Below are positions 41,607 to 52,727 of a stretch of 64,000 nucleotides of DNA, piece by piece. The stretch's first letter is position 1, and the number at the start of each line of letters is the position of its first letter. The stretch is taken from positions 113,781-177,780 of the forward strand of contig CADWAF010001251.1 of assembly GCA_902984215.1 (NCBI GenBank), given 5' to 3'. This stretch comes from Willaertia magna. Taxonomy: Eukaryota > Heterolobosea > Eutetramitea > Acrasida > Naegleriidae. Below the pieces are notes generated by a model. It made no database searches and was not told where the DNA came from. It saw nothing but the letters and a program-made list of their open reading frames with translations. Both the position numbers and the translations under genes were made by a program.

Positions 41607-43327
41607 CTACCACCAATTAGCAATTCTCATAGTATCCTTTTCTTTCAAATTTTTGTACATTTTGAAAGCTACCTCTAAATCATGTGGAATATGGCCACTT
41701 CCATTTTGTAAACATTTACGTTTACAATTTTCAAAATAATCTAATAAAATTGGTCTATATTCTGGATGAGCACAATTATTAATAATAACCTTAGCTCTAT
41801 CTCTTGGACATAATCCTCTAACATCAGCATAACCATATTCTGTAACAAAAACATCTAAATCATGTTCTGTATGATCTATGTGACTACAAAATGGAACAAT
41901 ACATGAAATACCAATAGGATCTGTTTTTGTTGGACGTACAGAAGGTGTGTGCATAATACTTAGTTTTGCATTTCTTAAGAAATCTCCAGATCCTCCCAAA
42001 CCATTAATCATTTTAGAACCATTTACACAAGTTGAGTTAGCGTGACCATAAATATCAATTTCAACAGGCTATTATTTATAAACGTAAATAAATGAACACT
42101 AAGATAACTTACTGTATTCATTGCAATAACACCTAATCTTCTAATTACTTCAGGGGCATTAGAGATGGATTGAGGTCTCAACACTATTTTCTTGGAATAA
42201 TTATCCCAATCTTTGTAAAATCTATCAAATCCTTCATTTGATAAACGAATTGAGGTAGCAGATGCAAAATCGAGCTTTCCCTTATCAAATAAATTCAAAA
42301 AGCAATCTTGTAAAACTTCTGAATAAACAGTTAAGTTCTTAAAGTTTGAATTACCTAAACCCATAATTACACTATTAGCAATATTTCCAATACCTGATTG
42401 TAATGGTAATAATTGAGGTGGTAATCTTCCTGATTTAACCTCTTCCTCTAAAAATTGTATTAAATTATTTGCAATTTTCTGACTAATCTCGTCATCTGGG
42501 CTGTTTCCTCCAGTATTGTCTGGATGATCACTTTCAATTATGGCTATAACCTTAGATGCATCAATTGGTAAAGAAGTACCACCTATTCTATCCTTAACAG
42601 AATTTATCATTATTGGAGTTCTGTAAGGAGGCAATTCATTAACACAACTTATTGGAATATCATGGATAGAATCATAACTAGGAATAGAGGTATTCACTTC
42701 TAATATTATCTTATCTGCCATTGCTAAGATTTCTGGGGTACTACCGACAGCAGCTGCCAATACAACACTTCCATCTTCTTTAATTTCAGAAACTTCTACA
42801 ACAGCAACATTAATAGGTTTCTGTTGATTTTCAACATGTTTTGTATAGAAACCATATAACAAGTTTTGTGGAAAGACTGAAAGATGTTGATCGGAAAACC
42901 TAATACGACCTTCATTAATTCCCTTTTAAATTATTAGTAAAACAAAATGTTAAAATATACAATACCTTTTGTATGTTTTTTCCTACTTGATGTGGGTATC
43001 TAATGTCTATCATATCTAGCTTTGCCATTCTGTCTTCTACTTCGGCTCCTAATGATGCACCAACTAACAAATTAAACTTTAATTTGCCATTCAATTTATT
43101 TTGTTCTACATGATCTGCTAATAACTGTTTGCATACAAAAAGTCAAAAACAGTAAAAACAGTAAAATTACTTACCTGCGGTAATTTCTTAGGATATCCCA
43201 CACCTGTGAAACCACTCATTCCTATATAATCTCCATGTTTAAATAATGGAATGAGATCTCTAGGATCCTTAACCAATTTCTTTAATAAATTTGCATTCTT
43301 TACTCTTTCTTTCAATAAGTAAGACAT
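41607..43327 (-). CDS. ACH1: Acetyl-CoA hydrolase / succinyl-CoA:acetate CoA-transferase (ACH1 type)
   Basis: Four exons, complement of 43175..43327, 42966..43124, 42113..42922 and 41607..42068, all in frame; 527 residues, close to the roughly 526 of yeast Ach1. Recognised by [75 protein letters not shown], and [20 protein letters not shown], which carries the acyl-CoA-forming Glu region. The family moves CoA between acetate and succinate or hydrolyses acetyl-CoA, usually in mitochondria or hydrogenosomes. The N-terminus ([18 protein letters not shown]) is basic and amphipathic but not a clear presequence. Stop is TAG. Confidence 0.93.
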
Positions 43328-43480
43328 TCTTTTCTTCTTTTCTTGTAAATAACGCGTAGGATCAAATTATTTAAAATTTGTTATCTTTTTCAATTCAAAG
43401 TGGTAAAATGGAAACTTCACAGTGAGGTAACGTTCAAAAATGCAAGCGCCAAACAGAAATTTCATGATAAGGATTTAAGA

Positions 43481-44895
43481 TTACAATTTGCAGTCTTGTT
43501 GCTTTGAAGAGTATTCTTTTTGTGCTTCATCATCTTCGCCAAAAGCCAATTTGTTGTGATACCCAAAAGTGTCTATTTCCTTTCTGTATGATAATCTTCC
43601 AAACTTTATGTCATCATTATTATCAAGTGTATTGTTCATAGAGAGTTGAGTGAATTTATCATTTGCTTTTCTACAGTATTGACATGTCAGTAATGCAAGT
43701 AAAGAATTTCTTACAGAAGGTAGGCCGAATCCATAAACACAACAATTTAAAAATCCTTGCAGGGGAGCAAAAACGCTAAAGAAGAATGTGTAAAACACAA
43801 ATTCAAAGTTAGGACTGGTTCTATTAAGCAGTGTACTAAAACCTAAATAATAGAACCAAATAGCTTGACAGCTTCCTGAAATCAAACTAAATAATAATTA
43901 GAAATACCATTAAAGAAATAACTTACAATGGAAGCAAATAAAGGCTTAATTTTCTTACAATATTATATCTAGCTCTCTTTGTTTCTTCTTTGGGAACTAT
44001 TCTAATCTGGGTAGCAGATAAAACATTTCCAACATATCTCCAAATAATAATTAATATACACAAATTAACAACTCCTGCCTTAATGATTTTGAATTAATTT
44101 AAGAATGTTTAAATTATTACTTACCATTGTTAAATATAATGCTCCAAACAAATAACAACTAAACGCAATATACTTATCAACACCAGGATTATTTTCTCTA
44201 AATCCTGTCAAATAAGTGGTCATTCCGTATACAAATAAAAACAAGAAAGTAACAATAGCTACGCTCCAAGCTATAATATGGAAAATAATGTCATACTTTT
44301 TGTTTGTTTCTATCCAATTAACTCGCTTAATAGTAGTATAAATTGCAATAGCTATGAAAACTGACCAAGTTGCAGAACAAAGACAAAAACTATAATTTCC
44401 TTGAGCAAAAGTATGTTGAATAATCCATGAAATTTCCTTAAACTTTCCCTCACTTGGATTAAAATCCGGAATATAAGTAGAACACCAAACCCAAACGGTA
44501 AACAAAATATTACAAGAACTAAACATAAAATCCGAAAAACAAAGCATTATCATTGTTCTTCTAATAAACTGTCTTTTGTTTTGGTGAATTACATCAGTTG
44601 TACTCTTCTTTTTCAATTTACTTTTATCAGAATTATTAACTAATAAATGTTGAGTTTCTTCGGCATCTTCATGAGATAAATGAATCAATGAATCGGCGAA
44701 AAACATAATAAAAACAATAATCGATCCAACAATACTTAGAAGATTGCCTAAAACGAAAATTATTTGAAAAGATAAGTTTATGATATCGGAGTTACTTTCG
44801 ATCGGAGTGGTTTGGTTATTATTTACAAAAGGTGGTCGAAACGAAAATAATTCCAAGTGTTTTCCACCCACAAAATCTCTTTGAAATTGAAACAT
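43481..44895 (-). CDS. Seven-transmembrane GPCR, cAMP-receptor-like
   Basis: Three exons, complement of 44125..44895, 43927..44078 and 43481..43886; 442 residues. Hydrophobic helices: IIFVLGNLLSIVGSIIVFIM, MIMLCFSDFMFSSCNILFTV, FCLCSATWSVFIAIAIY, IIAWSVAIVTFLFLFVYG, YIAFSCYLFGALYLT, then VVNLCILIIIWRYV and later helices in exon 3. The CFSDF in helix two and the SATWS...IAIAIYTT in helix three resemble the slime-mould CAR / secretin-like receptors. A Cys in the first extracellular loop could pair with another. It is divergent from a Galpha gene with only 204 bases between start codons, so shared regulation is plausible. Ligand unknown. Confidence 0.72.
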
Positions 44896-45099
44896 TTGTT
44901 TTTGCTTTTGTTTCTAATTCTATTGTTTTGCTTGTTCCAATTAGCTTGTAAATTATGTTTGTTTAATATCAAAAATTAGGCATTGTTTGGACGTTTTTTT
45001 TAATTTTGGCCAGAAAAATAATTTGTGGAAAGTATTTTGTAACAACTTACGATAAATGAAATTTGTAAAGATAATTTACAAAAGTAAAGTATAATAAAA

Positions 45100-46406
45100 A
45101 TGGGTCAAAGCCCTGGAATGCCTATAGAAAGAAGGATAATGATATTAGGGACTGGTGAGTGTAAGTACTTAACCTTATTTCATGGTTAAACCTAAAAAAC
45201 TTCAGCCGGTAAAACAACACTATCCAAATGTTTTAAGATTATGTCTGGTGTTAAAGTATTAGAAGAACGGTCAAATATTAAGGCTGTTCTCAACTATAAT
45301 ATTTGTTATTGCATTCATGCAATATTATCGTTTGAAGGGCTTACAGATTTCAAGGAATGCGCAACTTCCTATGAAACAATTACAAACTTTTCTAAGTTGT
45401 TCTCCAATTCAGTTTCCCTACAACAGGCTTACAAACAAAGACATTTATACCATCATCCTTTGGAGGCATTCACCAACTTACTCAATAGAATTGATGATAT
45501 TAACAAGTTGAAAATTAGCCTTCAAGATTTCCTTAGTAGTTATGTCAAAACATGCGGTATTATCAGAAGTGCAAATTTGAATATCAATAATATAATCTTT
45601 CATATTTACGATACCGGTAAGTAATTTTAAAATTAATGTCTACTAACTTTCAATAAGGAGGACAAAGGTGTGAAAGAAAGAAGTGGAAGCTGGAATATGG
45701 AAATACAGATGCCTTTCTCTATTTGATCTCACTATCAGAATTTAATCAAATTATGTACGAAGCAAATGAAAATAGAATGTTAGATTCGTTACAACACTTT
45801 GAAAGTATAATGAACGACAAAAATTTCCCCAAATCAAAACCTTTCTACTTAATTTTTACTAAGGCAGATGTCCTTAAAGAAAAGATTAAAGAAATGAAGT
45901 TTGATCTAACAAATACCTTAAGTCATATTCCTAAATACTTTAAAGTGTTTAAACAAAACCAATCTAATCAATTTGAAAATACAGATAACTCTAAATTGGA
46001 GCAAATAACTAAACTTTCAGAAGACGAGTTTTGTGAAATAATTAGTTTTCTTTCAATTAAGGATTTGTATAGTATCATGTTGTCATGTAAATATATGTAC
46101 CAATTAATTAACTTGGACAGAGTTTGGTACTCTTTATGTAAAACTCAACACCGTGATATTACTAGTGAACATGTAAATGCATGCATAGACAAATATAGCT
46201 CTTCTACAGATTACAATGAATCTAGATTTAAGTATTATTATAAAAATCAGGGATATGTATTTGAAAAAACTCTAGATTACATTAAAGATATGTACATTAG
46301 TAAAATATCCAAAGAAACAAATTTAAAAGGTGTAAAAGTAATTTGCACAGTTGACCTGGAAAACACAACAAAAACTATTTCTTCAATTTTAGAACAATTA
46401 AAATAA
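45100..46406 (+). CDS. Heterotrimeric G-protein alpha subunit with an inserted F-box
   Basis: Three exons, 45100..45160, 45206..45616 and 45658..46406, in frame; 406 residues (usual Galpha about 350). P-loop ILGTGESGKTT (Gly17-Thr24), switch I VKTCGI (134-139), switch II DTGGQRCERKKW (156-167) with the catalytic Gln160, and a guanine-specificity FTKADVL (224-230, TKAD for NKxD). The C-terminal beta6/alpha5 reads VKVICTVDLENTTKTIS (384-399), corresponding to TCATDT. Between TKAD and this end lies about 100 extra residues with an F-box at 274-320 (LSEDEFCEIISFLSIKDLYSIMLSCKYMY...VWYSLC). The switch I Arg used in GTP hydrolysis is Tyr133 here. MGQ start may be myristoylated, weakly. Both domains lie in one continuous exon, so the fusion is not a splicing artefact. 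Confidence 0.85.
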
Positions 46407-46422
46407 ACTTAATTATTTTAAT

Positions 46423-47133
46423 TTAAAGCTCTTCAATATCAGAATCTATTATTGCTTCTTCTTCTTCTTCTTCTGCAGAAGAAAGAACTATTTCTTCAGA
46501 TTCACTGTCGTCAACTAAAATAAGATCGTCTTCTTTTTTCTTTTTAAAGCTTAAAGTTGTTTGTTTTTCAGTTTTCTTTTTTTTACTATCTTTTGTTTTA
46601 TCTTCAGATTTCTTTCTCTTTGTTGTTTCTTTTTTTGTTTTCTTTTTTTTAGGTTTTTCTTCATCAGATGGAATATAATCACCATCCACATCTTTATTTT
46701 CTTCAGTCGAGGAATCTTCTTCTTGTAAGGCTTTCCATTTATTGTATAAAGAATAAGCACTTTTCCCTTGAACTTTTCTATTATTATATACTAATGTTCT
46801 TCTTCCATTAACAGTTATCCAACTAACTCTATCAGTTTTCTTAACTTCAGTTCGTTTTCTAGTTTTCTTTTCTTTTTTATCACTTTCATCTTTTTTTCTT
46901 TTTGTAGTTGACGTCTTTTTTGTTGATTTGCGCTTAGTAGAAGTTTCAACTTTATCTTCTTTTTTACTCTTACTACTTGTCGTAGTTGATGAACTACTAC
47001 TAGTTGTTTTGCGACTGCTACTAGTTGTTCTCTTTTTAAATTGATTTTTAAAATCTATTCCTCCTTCGGCAGGTTGCAAAGAACTGATTTTTGTATAATT
47101 AAACTGAAAGTTGTCTTCTTCTTTTAGAGACAT
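46423..47133 (-). CDS. Lys/Ser-rich nuclear-type protein, unrecognised
   Basis: Single exon, 236 residues. Dominated by Lys, Ser and Thr with an acidic C-terminus (SSAEEEEEEAIIDSDIEEL). The only ordered-looking part is about residues 100-135, with WITVNGRRTLVYNN and KVQGKSAYSLYNKWKA, which may be a small conserved domain I cannot name. Several KKxK clusters would act as nuclear localisation signals. Tail-to-tail with the Galpha gene, 16 bases between stops. Confidence 0.65.
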   Translation of the reverse strand: MSLKEEDNFQFNYTKISSLQPAEGGIDFKNQFKKRTTSSSRKTTSSSSSTTTSSKSKKEDKVETSTKRKSTKKTSTTKRKKDESDKKEKKTRKRTEVKKTDRVSWITVNGRRTLVYNNRKVQGKSAYSLYNKWKALQEEDSSTEENKDVDGDYIPSDEEKPKKKKTKKETTKRKKSEDKTKDSKKKKTEKQTTLSFKKKKEDDLILVDDSESEEIVLSSAEEEEEEAIIDSDIEEL

Positions 47134-47231
47134 TTTGTTTAGTTCCAGTTAAAAATATATTTTATTTTAAAAAATTTAAAAAAAATCAATTATTTTTGGC
47201 GGGATGATGTTTTGTGAAATTCAAAAAAAAA

Positions 47232-48188
47232 ATGTGGTCAACTATTGAAAGAAAATTTAAAACCTTTATTGTAATTGCTGAAAATTTAATAATGTATTTC
47301 TTTTTAATTCCTTGGTACATTAAATTACATTTAAATTATAAATTCAATAAAAATGATAAATTTTACAAAGACGTTTGTTACTCTTCTAAAAGAAAGAGAA
47401 ACTTAATGAATATTTATCCAGCATCTCATTTAGATAATAATTCAACACATAAAGTAATTTTATTTATTCATGGTGGTGCTTGGAATTCCGGAGATAAATT
47501 TCTTTATCATAATGTTGGATTAAATTTACAAAAACATTTACCAAATTGTACAACCATTGTTTGTAATTACACATTAAGTCCTGAAGGTTTTATTGAAGAT
47601 CAAGTTGAAGATATTTGTAATTGTGTTGAATGGATTCATAAAGATTTAATTAAATTTATGAAAGAAAATTCTTCTTTATTTGATAATATAAAGAATATTG
47701 AATTAACAGTTTGTGGACATTCAGCTGGTGGACATTTGACATTTCTATCTTGTTTATTTTCACCGAAAACTTTACAAAAAATTACAAATATTATATCATT
47801 TGCCAGTGTTTTTGATATAGTTAACCAATACGAAAGAGAATTAGAGAGATGTGTTGAAAATATCTCTGGCTTAAGGAAAGTAATGCATGGTGAAGAAAAT
47901 TTAGTAAAATATTCACCTTATCAATTATTAAAGTCAGGAAATTATGATTTCTTCTTTAAAACAAAAGCAAACATTTATTTATTACAAGGGAAGAAAGATT
48001 TTACAATTCCAAAAATTCAAATTGAAACTTTCACTCAATTGTTAAAAGACAAGGGAATGAATGTTTTTCATGAAATGTTAGATGACGTAGATCATTCTTT
48101 AGTTGTAAAATCGTTAATGAATATTGACACGAGAAAAGAAATTAATAAAACAATAATAAATATATTTTCAAAAGTAATATTACAATAA
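47232..48188 (+). CDS. Carboxylesterase-like alpha/beta hydrolase (prenylcysteine methylesterase type)
   Basis: Single exon, 318 residues from the ATG at 47232. The HGG motif is LFIHGGAWNSGDK (about 77-89), the nucleophile elbow is CGHSAGGH (Ser near 164) and the C-terminal acid/His region has LQGKKDFTIP and VDHSLVVKS. A hydrophobic N-terminal helix (IVIAENLIMYFFLIPWYI) would anchor it to a membrane. HGGAW plus GHSAGGH and the N-terminal anchor recall plant isoprenylcysteine methylesterases and arylformamidase-like enzymes. Exact substrate is not visible. Confidence 0.75.
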   Translation: MWSTIERKFKTFIVIAENLIMYFFLIPWYIKLHLNYKFNKNDKFYKDVCYSSKRKRNLMNIYPASHLDNNSTHKVILFIHGGAWNSGDKFLYHNVGLNLQKHLPNCTTIVCNYTLSPEGFIEDQVEDICNCVEWIHKDLIKFMKENSSLFDNIKNIELTVCGHSAGGHLTFLSCLFSPKTLQKITNIISFASVFDIVNQYERELERCVENISGLRKVMHGEENLVKYSPYQLLKSGNYDFFFKTKANIYLLQGKKDFTIPKIQIETFTQLLKDKGMNVFHEMLDDVDHSLVVKSLMNIDTRKEINKTIINIFSKVILQ

Positions 48189-48375
48189 AATTAATAAAAA
48201 ACACTATTAAATAATAACACATACCATTTTCAAATTGTTTCTATTCTATTTATTTTATAAATTCATTTACAAATGAATAAACATTAGATTTTGGCAAGTT
48301 TCTAAAGCTGACTAACCTGAAACTTGCAAAATTTAATTTGGCTAAACTCCAAGTTAGAAACGATATCATTAAAAA

Positions 48376-49987
48376 ATGGCCAAATTATCATCTCCTTTAA
48401 TTTTAATATTTTGTTTTTTACTTTTTATTGGATTTATCAACGCTTTTAATATCTCTATTAGAAAAGACAAAAGATTAAAAGCTAAAGATGTTTTACCTGC
48501 CGCTTTAATGACAATCCAACAAAATTCATTAAATTACATGTCCCAACAATTAACTCCTCTAATTAAACAACAATTATTAAATAATTTTCAAATACCAGAT
48601 ATTGATTCCGATATTGATACACCAATTGGACAAGTACTATTTCAATTATCTAATATTCATATCAATAACTTTGAAATTACAGTTCCTACCGTTCAAGTTG
48701 CTTCACAAGGCTTAAATGTTTTAATCCAAAACTCTCAAGCATCTTTAACTGCAGTAAGTATTATTATTTTACAATTATTAAAATCATTAAAATAATTAAA
48801 ATAATTATTAAAAAAGGATTGGCATTATAAAAAGAAGCATTGGCCACATTTGGCTGATCATGGAAGTGCAGATGCAAGTATTGGACGTAAGTTTTTATTA
48901 AGCTTTGTTGTTTTAAATATTATTAATGTTAAAAGTTCAAATTTCTTTTCTTTTACAAATTAGTACATCTAATCCTTCAGGTATTTCAATTAGTGTAACT
49001 AACTTTAATGCTATCTTTACACAATTTAATTTAAAACTTCATGGTGGTGAATCATGGTTATATGATTTGATAATTAAGAATTTTAGAAAAGATATTGAAA
49101 AATCAGTTCAATCAGCTTTAAATAATAATCTTACTTCTGTTGTAAATAATTTATTACAAAAACAATTATCAAGTTTAAATTTAGTTGTTCCAATTGGTCC
49201 AGCTGAATATAATTTATTTGTTGATTTTACAATTTTATCAAATAGTTATAATGTTAGTAATTCATTAACTGCAGGTACTAATGGTAGAGTTTTACAAAAG
49301 AATGCACCAATTTATTCTGGAATGCCACCTGTCATGCCATCAACATTAGGAAGTGGTAAGATGATTGAATTTTTTATGAGTGATACAACTTTTAATAGTG
49401 GATTGTATTCTTTCGCACAAGCTGGTTTATTAAATGTAATGATTACTCAAAGTGATATACCTCAAGCATATAATTGGATATTTAATACAAGTAGTTTACA
49501 ATTTATTATTCCAGGAATTTATACAAAATATCCAAATTGTATCATTCAAGTTAAATTAACACCAAAAGAAGTTCCAACTTCATCTATTAATTCAACAAAT
49601 GGAATTGGAGTAAGTGTGGTTGAAGAGGCAATCTTTCAAGTAATTTTAAAGAATGGAACAATAGTTGATGCATTTGGATTAGATATTAATCTTATTTTAA
49701 ATTTAATTGCAACTATTAATGGTAATACTATGACTGGAAATGTATCTTACAAAACTGCAAGCATCACAGTTGACTTTTCTACTATTGGTAATTTAAATGT
49801 TGATATATTGTCAACTATTGTTAATTTATTATTTGAGTATGGTTTAATTCCTATTGCAAATATTTTATTACAAAAAGGATTTGAAATTCCAACTTTAGAA
49901 GGTTTAACTTTACAAAATCCACAAATTGTTTATGGAAATAGATTTTTAGCTGTACGTTCTAATTTCAATTATCAACCACAACAATAA
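48376..49987 (+). CDS. BPI/LBP/PLTP-family lipid-binding protein
   Basis: Three exons, 48376..48753, 48817..48886, 48981..49987; 484 residues, close to animal BPI and LBP (about 480-487). A signal peptide is clear (LILIFCFLLFIGFINA). The N-terminal barrel contains DWHYKKKHWPHLADHGSADAS then ISISVTNF after splicing, matching the family's gx(W)xY...GxxxxSxxGxxIS pattern, and the LKPLHx-like GPAEYNLFVD begins the second barrel. The third exon acceptor was set after CTTCAG (48980), because the nearer AG breaks frame. Secreted or phagosomal binding of lipids or bacterial lipopolysaccharide is the family role. Plausibly antibacterial in a bacteria-eating amoeba; that is inference. Confidence 0.82.
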
Positions 49988-50007
49988 ATTACATTTATTT
50001 AACAATC

Positions 50008-52588
50008 TTAGACTGGACCATAAATACCTCTAAGAAGTGGAGCCATGACTAGAGAGATAATTGTCATTAACTTGATTAAAATATTGAGAGCTGGACCAGA
50101 AGTATCTTTGAATGGATCACCAACAGTGTCACCAACAACAGCTGCTCTGTGAGCTTCACTTCCCTTACCAAACTTCTCACCTGATTCTGGATCAATTAAA
50201 GCACCACTTTCAATATATTTCTTAGCATTATCCCAAGCACCACCTGCATTAGCCATTGTTACAGCAAGTAAGAAACCAGAAGATAAACTACCCATCAACA
50301 AACCTGCCAACATCTTTTGTCTTCCAGCAAAACCAACAATAATTGGAATTACAACAGTAAGTAAACCAGGAAGAATCATTTGTTTCAATGCACTCTTAGT
50401 GGAAATATCAACACATCTAGCATAATCAGCCTTAACACCAGGTCTACCTTCCAATAAACCATCAATTTCTTTGAATTGTCTTCTAACTTCAACGATAATA
50501 GCCATAGCAGAATCACCAACTGCAGTCATTGTTAAAGCAGCAAAAACGAATGGTAGACATGCACCAATTAAAAGACCAGAAATGACTTCCTTTTCCATAA
50601 CATTGACACCTGTCACAATACCAGCTTCAGCAGTGTAAGCTTGCATTAAAGCTAAAGCAGTTAAAATAGCACTACCAATAGCAAAACCTTTACCAGTTGC
50701 AGCAGTGGTATTACCAAGAGCATCAAGTGCATCTGTTCTTTCTCTTACCTCAGGTGGTAATTCACTAAGTTCAGCAATACCTCCAGCATTGTCAGCAATT
50801 GGACCATATGCATCAGTTGCTAATGTGACACCTAATGTTGATAACATACCAACAGCTGAAATAGCAATACCATAAATTCCAGCATCCTTAATACCTTGAC
50901 CAGCAAAGTCACCTAATAAAACTGCTAAAATAATTGCCACAACAACAATTAAAACTGGAGCACAGGTTGACAACATACCAATAGCCAAACCCTTAATAAT
51001 AACTGGAGCTGCACCAGTTAAACCTGATTCTGCAATTGATTTTGTTGGTCTATAAGCAAAACTAGTACAATACTCAGTTGCCAAACCAATTAAGACACCA
51101 GCAATCAAACCAACAACGAAACATAAAAAGATTGCCCAAGCTTGAGTAACAGGATCAAATAATAAGAAGATAATAGCACCACCTAAAATAATATTAGCTG
51201 CACTAGCACCGAAAATACCTTTACGAATAGCAAATAATAAACGACTTTGAACATCACCTTCAGTAGAATCTTTTGTACTAACTAATGAAGTACCAACAAT
51301 AGAACATAAAATACCTGCTGCAGATAAATAGAAAGGTAATGCAACACCAACTGCACCATAGAATTGAGCACCTAAGGTTGAAGCTGCGATAATAGAACCA
51401 ACATAAGATTCAAACAAATCTGCACCCATACCAGCAACATCACCCACGTTATCACCTACATTGTCAGCAATAACAGCAGGATTACGTGGATCATCTTCTG
51501 GAATACCAGCTTCTACTTTACCTACAAGATCAGCACCAACATCAGCAGCTTTACAAAAAAATTAAAAACGTACTTGGTCAACCAAGAAAAAACGTAAAAA
51601 TTTTAAACTTACCTTTAGTGTAGATACCACCACCAACTCTAGCGAATAATGCAATAGAAGATGCACCGAAACCAAAACCTGCTAATGCAGTTAGGTTTCT
51701 GAAGGCTAAATAACAAACGCTTAACATGACTAAACCTAAACCAACTACGGATAAACCCATGACAGATCCAGCGCCGAAAGCAACTTTTAAGGCTTGATTT
51801 AATGAAGTTCTTGCTGCATTAGTTGTTCTTACATTTGCTCTAGTTGCAATTAACATACCAATAATTGAAGTACCAGCAGAGGTTAAAGCACCAATTAAAA
51901 AACAAGCAGGTGTTGGAATGTAAATACCTGATTTATCAACACCGAATAGAAGACCAAAAACTACAAAAACAAATACTATTATCATTATAGATTAATATTT
52001 TGATCATCGGAAATTAGAAAATAGCTTACCTGCTAATACTTGGAATTCTCTAACTAAGAAAGCACGAGCTCCTTCTGCAATATATAAAGATATTTGATAA
52101 CTGCAATCCATTAAGATTAGATTACAAGATTGAATGAATAATAATTATTACTTACGTTCTTCCGCCATGAATTTCATAAACACCTGTTGGAGATTTTAAC
52201 ACACGTAAAGCTAAGAAAACAACAACGAAAATTGCTAAAAATCCACTAGCCAATGAAATTAAAATACTTTCCATTGGTAAATTGAATAAACCGCGAAGCG
52301 TACCTCCAGTTGGTTGTTCAAAAGGTGTGTCATCAGGGACTTTAATATCAACAAAAGTAAAGATGAAAGCTGCCACAATCGCAACTATTGTTAAGGCTAA
52401 GAAAACAACTAAAGTTAAATAGAAAAGAAGAGTATTTTGTTTTGGTTCGTCAAATTGTGGTTCATCACCTACAACTTGTTCACTCATATCATTCATCTCT
52501 TCGGCAGTTTCCTCTGTTTTCATAAATCAAATCAATCGTTACGATCATGATTAAGATCATCTAATTTTAACATACCTAGCGAAGCCAT
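50008..52588 (-). CDS. Membrane H+-translocating pyrophosphatase, K+-dependent type I
   Basis: Five exons, complement of 52576..52588 (13 nt, MASL), 52156..52513, 52030..52100, 51613..51975 and 50008..51548; 781 residues. The signature [11 protein letters not shown] lies near 271-281, followed by [19 protein letters not shown], the PPi/Mg-binding Asp cluster, and a second acidic motif DNAKKYIE...[25 protein letters not shown]. Some 15-16 hydrophobic helices are visible. [10 protein letters not shown] carries Ala where type II enzymes have Lys, which predicts K+ dependence. It pumps protons into acidocalcisomes or vacuoles using PPi. This enzyme is found in Naegleria, plants and several protists but not in animals or fungi. 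Confidence 0.95.
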
Positions 52589-52727
52589 GGTTTAATTTTT
52601 TTCTCTAAATTTTTAATCAAATAAAGAAGAACCTTAAAATATATTTTTGATTGGCACTTTTATTACAAACGTTTTAACCATTCTTTTAGTTTTTACCCTT
52701 AATGATTAGTTAAATAATTCTTGATAT

